Below, one piece after another: positions 58,101 through 64,000 of a stretch of DNA of 64,000 bases. The notes below the pieces were generated by a model. That model saw only the letters and a list, made by a program, of their open reading frames with translations. It searched no databases and was not told the DNA's origin. Both the position numbers and the translations under genes were made by a program. The first letter of the stretch is position 1; each line of letters begins with the position of its first letter. Source of the stretch: Urechis unicinctus (lineage: Eukaryota > Annelida > Polychaeta > Xenopneusta > Urechidae); assembly GCA_034190875.2 (NCBI GenBank), contig CM067353.1:35592881-35656880 (forward strand), given 5' to 3'.

Positions 58101-60169
58101 GTGCAATTGTAATGCTGTTTGCTTTGAACCAGGATACTTGTGATCATTGTTAATTTGGTCTATATCATCGAGTGGCCTGGAGGTTGATATACTCTCTGTT
58201 TAATTTGACCCTGTGGGGTCTTCATTTGCACGAAGAAAAGATAGTATAGATGTAAGTCTAAAGATTACACGAAGAAACAAACGGTGGGTGGCTTAAAGTT
58301 TGTTGTTTACATAATCTGTGCGTTGCTCTGATGCACATGATATTGCTCTTCGGAATATATGACCGGCAACGGAGCAAACTATTTTTCCACTGAAGTATGT
58401 AACTGCGTAGCAAATATTCGAGCTGCAAAACAATATGTAAGGCACATCTGTGTCACTGCCTTAACGATTAAGGCAACAGAGACCCTACAACACTTTTCCT
58501 ATAGCGCACGTGTCACTTATGATTCTAATGTTAATTATGTCGTGGCCTTTTAACGTTGGTTGTAGTCTGTACAGTAGGAAATGAACACGAAAGGCAAGCA
58601 ATAATATCCCTGAAATTAAGTGCATTTTGTAGATAAGCCATATAAAATACTACCTAACATTCTGCCCTTTGTGTGAAATCCGCAGAAACATCTTGCGTTA
58701 TCCAAAATGGTGAGGGCAAACCGAATAAATCCCTTTCTGGGGTATGATGGAGATAAATATTTTGACGTAAAACATTGAAGCTTGTAAGATGTACCTACGC
58801 ATATCCTTACCAGCCCCTGGACCGCATTTTTGTTAAGGTAATGCACATGTGTCAAGAGTCCGGAAAACTTAAAACTAAGCCTGCATTCCATCGCTATTTT
58901 AAAAATGTCCACAATGCTTTGTTTAACATTAAACCTCATATAAGAACATTTATCCGGCTTTGTTTGAGTGTTTAATGTGCTCTCTGACTTAATGGAAGCT
59001 ATTGGAAACTACAAATTCAAAAGGTCACCAAATATATTAGATTTCGTTGTTGCCTTTAGATGGCGGGGACGATTGATGGTATCATTTAAATGTCACCTGC
59101 CACCAGCGACAGGGCCCTAGTAATGCGTGTGTCAGAAGTATCCAATGAATATATCGAGGATCGAAGGCTTCTTGGGCAAGGGCAATGAATGGGTAATGAA
59201 GCTAAGCATGGTGATACACTGTACGCTCAGCATAATGCTATGCATTTCCTAATTAAAGTGTAATCCCAATCTGCGGTGCAGCGAACGATATGTTTGGCTG
59301 TCTTTCATCTCTTAATGAGCTCGGGGAATGCCTTGTTGTCACCAACAATGCTCTCATACTCAAGCAATTCCGCCAAGGCTGCTAATCCTCTGGATGATAC
59401 ACATGGTAAGCTGAACGAGAATTATTGCATTACTTGGTGTTATGGTCAGTCGCCGTGGATCTTGCAGAACCTATGGATTTTGCCGTAAGCCGTACGTTGA
59501 TGCAACTTCGTTCCCTTTAGACATTACGTACCAATGATAAACCCTGTTTCTGTGAATGATTGCCGCAAATATCATAACACTAGGACTTCAGAGGGATCGC
59601 AGCTGTACCATGAATAACGAGTGAAAATCGGCTTTAGAAGTATGTCAACTATGCTAGTGAGAAGCAGCGCCCCCGTACCTATAATGTACAGCAATTGGCA
59701 GGTTAATTTCTAAGCGGCCAAAGTTTGGCAGGTATTTCAACATGCCACACATGGCTAGTAAACAGCGTCCTGGCTCCTTGGATGACACTTTCTATCCAAG
59801 AAATGATGCGATTTTCATATTTGTGCCTCCTCTACTTTATGCAAAGGCAAAATATTATCAATGCCACTAAGCCTCGCTTATCGCGGTATTGCACAGATGG
59901 TCAACGAAGAATATGTCAGTGATGACTATCATATGAATAATGGACGATCAATCAATTTATATATAAAGATATATATCTATGGTTAACCTTTCTGTCAGGC
60001 AGATGGCCAGATGGGTAAATCAAAATACGAATAGCGTTTGCATCATTCATGACCTTGTTTCAAATTCAGCAATAACAATATTCGTTGTTCACTATGGTCA
60101 ACGTTAGTAGCCGTTCGATGTCCAAACAAAATGAGCGCCACGCGTTGACCCATTCAAATGTCGTAGGTA
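58101..60169. other. No supported gene
   Basis: Several 60-107 codon open frames overlap on both strands at 58616-58975 without recognisable domains or convincing splice sites. The rest is AT-rich unique sequence. Confidence 0.45.
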
Positions 60170-60576
60170 CATATATATATAGAGATATATATATATATAT
60201 ATAGAGAGATATAGAGAGATATATATATAGAGAGAGATATATATATATATAGAGATAGAGAGATAGAGATATAGATATATATAGATAGAGAGAGAGAGAG
60301 ATATCTAGAGAGAGATAGAGAGAAGAGAGAGAGATAGAGATAGATCTCTCTCTATATCTCTCTCTCTCTATCTCTAGATCTCATATATATCTATCTCCTA
60401 TATATATCTATCTCTATATCTCTAATATATAGATATATCTCTATATATCTCTATCTCTATTAGATATCTATCTCTCTTTCTATATATATATCTCTATCTA
60501 TATCTATATATCTCTCTATATATCTCTCTCTATCTCTCTATATATATCTCTCTATATATATCTATCTCTATATATC
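60170..60576. repeat. Self-complementary GATA/AGAG-CTCT/CTAT low-complexity block
   Basis: The left half (60170-60341) is built of AT and AGAG/GATAG units, and the right half (60348-60576) of TCTC/CTATC units. They meet at AGATCT (60342-60347). The halves are roughly reverse complements, so the block could form a hairpin or cruciform of up to about 200 bp per arm, although the two arms are not an exact match. Confidence 0.85.
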
Positions 60577-62686
60577 GGCATTGTCGGCCCCAGCTAGACA
60601 AAGACTATTAAAAGAATGGTTTCATCCATGCTTGTAACTATGTGATCCGGACCACTATGTCCCATATGCTGTTTATAATTCCCACGTATAGCAATAAATT
60701 ATTCAGATGTTTGAGCGTCATAGACAGACATTTTCCAGTTTTATATAAGAGATCTTTGCTGGTTTATAAACAAAAGGTAATGGGCTCATAATGTTTGGGT
60801 GCGCCAATCAAACTCTTGCGTGTTCTGAATCGTAGTCTACATGTAGCTTTACGTTGGCAATCAAGAAGATGACCCGGTATTTGGGGTAGAATTTCACATA
60901 GGATGTTATGAATAATCTCAAATTAATGCTGACTAATGTTGGTTACAACAATTACAATATGACAGAAAATACTGAGCAACTCTTAGTTCGTACCTATAGA
61001 GGGGTCAAATTATTGGACACACTCGAATCGTAGTTGGTCATGCAAGCCCTTCTCGCATCAATGAACCCTTAAACAGCTTCGCATGGTTAGCTTAACTCAG
61101 TAACTGATGTGACAGAAAACTGATTCAACTGAGTGACGCATAATTTACCGAGAGCGTTTCTGCATTAATGCAATCAGCGCTAAAATACTTACTGTCTAGG
61201 TGAGGTGATGTGTAAACGAGAGTAATGCACCCGGACTATATTTCAAGAAAAACATGCGACCTCATTTAACGCCATTCAAGCGTTCATTATGATTTCGCAC
61301 CACGCTGCTGACGAGAGTTTATTATACTTTACCCGTGGGAATAATACGTGCCACACTTGGCTTAATCAATGACAACGGGCTTACAGAAGGTCTTGCTAGT
61401 GTTGTGAAAGGTCCATTACATGAAGTAGCATTAAATCAATGTTAGTGTGTCATATGTCGCATGTTTCCGTATTAAATAAACCAGACACCAGCTATAAATG
61501 AATCAACCAAGACTATTCGCTGCCTCCATTAATAAACACTTATGTTTATCTTCACTGTCAGCCAGCCCTCTTCTTGATTGATATATCAAATATGACTACA
61601 TTCTGCTTCGGGCATGACCGCGATTTCGGTATGAGTTAGTGCCAATTTGATTGTCCATAGAACACCAGCCTGTTGGCATGACTCATTTGATGATAAACTA
61701 TAGATTCCCTTTGATGTTCAACCACAAAGGGTGCCTGGTATTGACCCATTCACATGTCGTCGCTTCAGCAGGATAATAAAATAGCGGCATTATCGCATTG
61801 GAACAGCCATGTCAATACGAAGGTCACCAAGATCTGCAGACAATACCGCTATCCCTATGGTGTTGCGGAACACACTGCAATGGCTAAATATTCTATTAAC
61901 ACCGAGATGCTTATAGTCGTTTATAGGCTTCCTCCACTTGCATGTAAATAAAACGAGAGAGCGAGAAGGGGGTGTGACTAACTAGGATCTTAACAAATGG
62001 TCGAGGTTTACTGATAAACAACCAGCAGCCCCTGCGACGTGCTATTATGATCTTGCGATTGGATTATTCGAGTTTGGCAACGACACCAGTGTCGGTCTGG
62101 TATGATGATTGTTAACTTTGATCTTAAAGGGCAAGTATAGGCTAAAATATGAAACTTTGTGATTGTATTGTTTGTGATTTTCTTATCAATAACTGGCATT
62201 CTTTTTTTCAATCCGACTTGAAGTAAACAAGAAATAAACAGAATTAAACAACGCATTTCGGAATTTCCTGACCACACGCCGAGGATTAACGACGGCGTTG
62301 CCACGTCATATGTCATTAGAAGATGTTGCCACGGACGCCGTTTCTATATACTCATCCTTACATCCACATGACAGTCGAATTCATCAGTTATGTTTCTGTT
62401 CTGATTTTGAAAACAAAGTAAAAGAGAAACTGGTTGCAGCTGTGGAAAGCTGCCTATTCAGAAACGTTTCATCTTTGGTGTGAATTTATGTAAAGCTATT
62501 TCCTCCCTTGTAGACAATTAATTTAAGTCATTTACAAATCCGTACTTGTCTCCGTCCGCTTGAGTAAGTGGCCAGACTTTGCACTTGCCCGTTGACAAAA
62601 TTGACATGGCCGGTAGTGATCAGTGTATGTTCCACAGATCTGATATATAGACTTGACCCGTCGGGCAGCCATATGCAGATGTATGC
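60577..62686. other. No supported gene
   Basis: Short open frames at 61754-61951 and 62298-62483 (plus strand; the latter starts MSLEDVATDAVSIYSSLHP) have plausible composition but no recognised domain. The second lies 200 bp upstream of the transposase-like relic and might be part of the same degraded element. Confidence 0.4.
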
Positions 62687-63001
62687 TTGTTCGACAGTAG
62701 CATGCACTGGTCCTGCATATTCAAAATTGTATTTATGAATAATGACTTATGGAGGTATTTTATGAATAGGTTTATCATAGAACTTTTTTGTACAGACTGC
62801 AAAGCCAGTGATTTACCCGAAAATGGCATCCTCTCCATGGCCCTAATCAAAGACCTCATTAAAATATCTTCACCATATCAAAAATCTACCCTGGAGGCTT
62901 TCCATAGCTTAGTAATCAAACTTGCACCATACCACACTGGTTTCATGTGGTTCTGTCAGCAGCGCCAGGACCTAGCTCGAGGCTCAAACCTGTATGGCTG
63001 A
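62687..63001 (+). pseudogene. Degraded fragment of a transposase-like uncharacterised protein family
   Basis: The plus-strand frame contains LIKDLIKISSPYQKSTLEAF followed by HSLVIKLAPYHTGF. This recalls the conserved core around 'LEAFHS..' and '.FAPK' in a widespread group of uncharacterised, probably transposon-derived proteins of invertebrates and fish, some of which carry THAP-type zinc fingers; the resemblance is from memory and untested. After HTGF the expected continuation is lost (FMWFCQQRQ, then stop), and the N-terminal 45 codons look unrelated. It is only about 100 codons, where family members are several hundred residues long, so it is a relic. If the resemblance is wrong, it is an unexplained open frame. 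Confidence 0.45.
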
Positions 63002-64000
63002 ATACCCCCACTGGTTACTACTGCTTCTTCTTGGTGAGACAAACACTCGCTGCTGTAATCTAGGTCAACGCTTCAAGAGTCATTTGTATATGAAAAAGAT
63101 CAGGACATTTCTCTTCCTTGACATATAATACAAGTAACATAAGATAGCAATTATGCACTGTACTATGTGTAAGTAACAAATATATATCTAATAAGGACAG
63201 GATCAAGTTTGTATTATTAGGGTTGGTGCCCTATGTAAGGCCTTGAACTCTTCAAAGGCCCATGACATGAGTAGCCAGAATATAACTTGGGTTCTGGATA
63301 TTTAATTGTAACAGGTACTACCTGAAAGGTCTCCGCTCCCAAAACCAGAGCTAAAATTTTAAAACAATTAAAAGTACCTATCCACAGACGAGGAAAATAC
63401 AATTTATTGGAATTATATTCGATTTATTACAAAAACGATATGTCCATTGTAATCTCTATTGAATGCAGTGGCATTTTTTATTTGCGATAACGTTTTATCA
63501 TTAAACCAAATAAAAGCCACAGTAAAATATATTTTCCGTTAAAATACAGGCACATCGTGAATCAATCATTGATAACCTGAATTTCAACACTGCCAGTTTT
63601 ATCCCTTGGTCCCTTTGGAAGACGTTTTCACATTACATGCTAGAAGTAGGTCACAATTTATAATATTTTCGGCGAACAACAACTTCAAGCCACATGATAT
63701 GCGATATATAATGAACGTGATGACGGTATAAAAAACGATTATTATCACACCTACCATAGTTCCCATTCAAACAGACGAGGACAAAATCACGTTATCCGTG
63801 GACGGTGTCATATATTTTGTCACAAACGCAGGAGCCAATGGCCTTCATTTTTGAAATGACAACTTTCATAGGCTAACATACACCACATAAATCTACGATT
63901 AGGGAGTCAAAAAGACGCTCCTTGCACTTTAAAACAACGAGCAGTCGACTGCACCATACGAACTATGCAGAATGATGCATTTTAAGTTGGCCTATGACCA
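63002..64000. other. No supported gene at right edge
   Basis: AT-rich sequence; a 61-codon minus-strand frame at 63217-63402 is not recognisable. No repeats apparent. Confidence 0.4.

Noticed and set aside
58616..58975. Overlapping 107-codon minus and 66-codon plus frames
   Set aside because: Neither has a recognised domain or good splice sites, and mutual overlap on opposite strands suggests both are chance.
60170..60576. Terminal inverted repeats of a transposon
   Set aside because: The two halves are pure low-complexity sequence with no internal element or target-site duplication.

Overview
This is a eukaryotic (metazoan-looking) genomic window. It is AT-rich, has no dense ORFs or operons, and carries dinucleotide microsatellites, minisatellites, a tRNA-derived SINE and exon-sized coding relics flanked by GT/AG-type splice sites. 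The SINE ends in a GTTAAACCCC-type tail that reminds me of molluscan/marine-invertebrate SINEs. That points to a marine invertebrate, but the assignment is tentative. I found no complete protein-coding gene, rRNA gene, canonical tRNA gene or CRISPR array.

Layout. (1) 1-411: left flank, holding an open exon-like frame on the minus strand. (2) 412-52364: a head-to-tail segmental duplication that fills about four fifths of the window. It has a full-length copy 1 (412-24311), a short copy 2 (24312-28558) made of a head joined directly to a tail, and a full-length copy 3 (28559-52364). Unit junctions carry a 3-base GTC microhomology; the junction inside copy 2 carries a 5-base AATGC microhomology. 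The simplest history is one tandem duplication of a 23.9-kb unit, followed by a second, nested 4.2-kb tandem duplication across the first junction. (3) 52365-64000: single-copy right flank with a (GT)n tract, a self-complementary GATA/CTAT low-complexity block, a few candidate exons and one degraded transposase-like fragment.

Inside the unit there are older layers. An old inverted repeat (1-660 versus about 2560-3275) carries related exon-like segments. Old direct paralogous blocks are 2096-2620 versus 7839-8390, and 3803-4220 versus 9478-9898. An inverted 114-nt block (1513-1626 versus 8694-8581) differs mostly by conservative amino-acid changes and ends in the same stop codon. Together these look like the remains of an unrecognised multi-exon gene or mobile-element family that was duplicated repeatedly here.

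The unit also holds a 70-bp tandem repeat carrying one TGACGTCA (CRE/ATF palindrome) per monomer, a 50-bp triplicate, a 124/133-bp tandem pair, a 10-bp GGCGCA-rich minisatellite and a long (AT)n tract, present in both full-length copies. Sequence similarity among the copies is mosaic. Heads and the copy 1/copy 2 tails are almost identical, while the middle of copies 1 and 3 differs by roughly 1-3% by eye, with several 25-75 bp indels. This suggests recent duplication plus gene conversion; allelic sequence mis-assembled in tandem is the main alternative.
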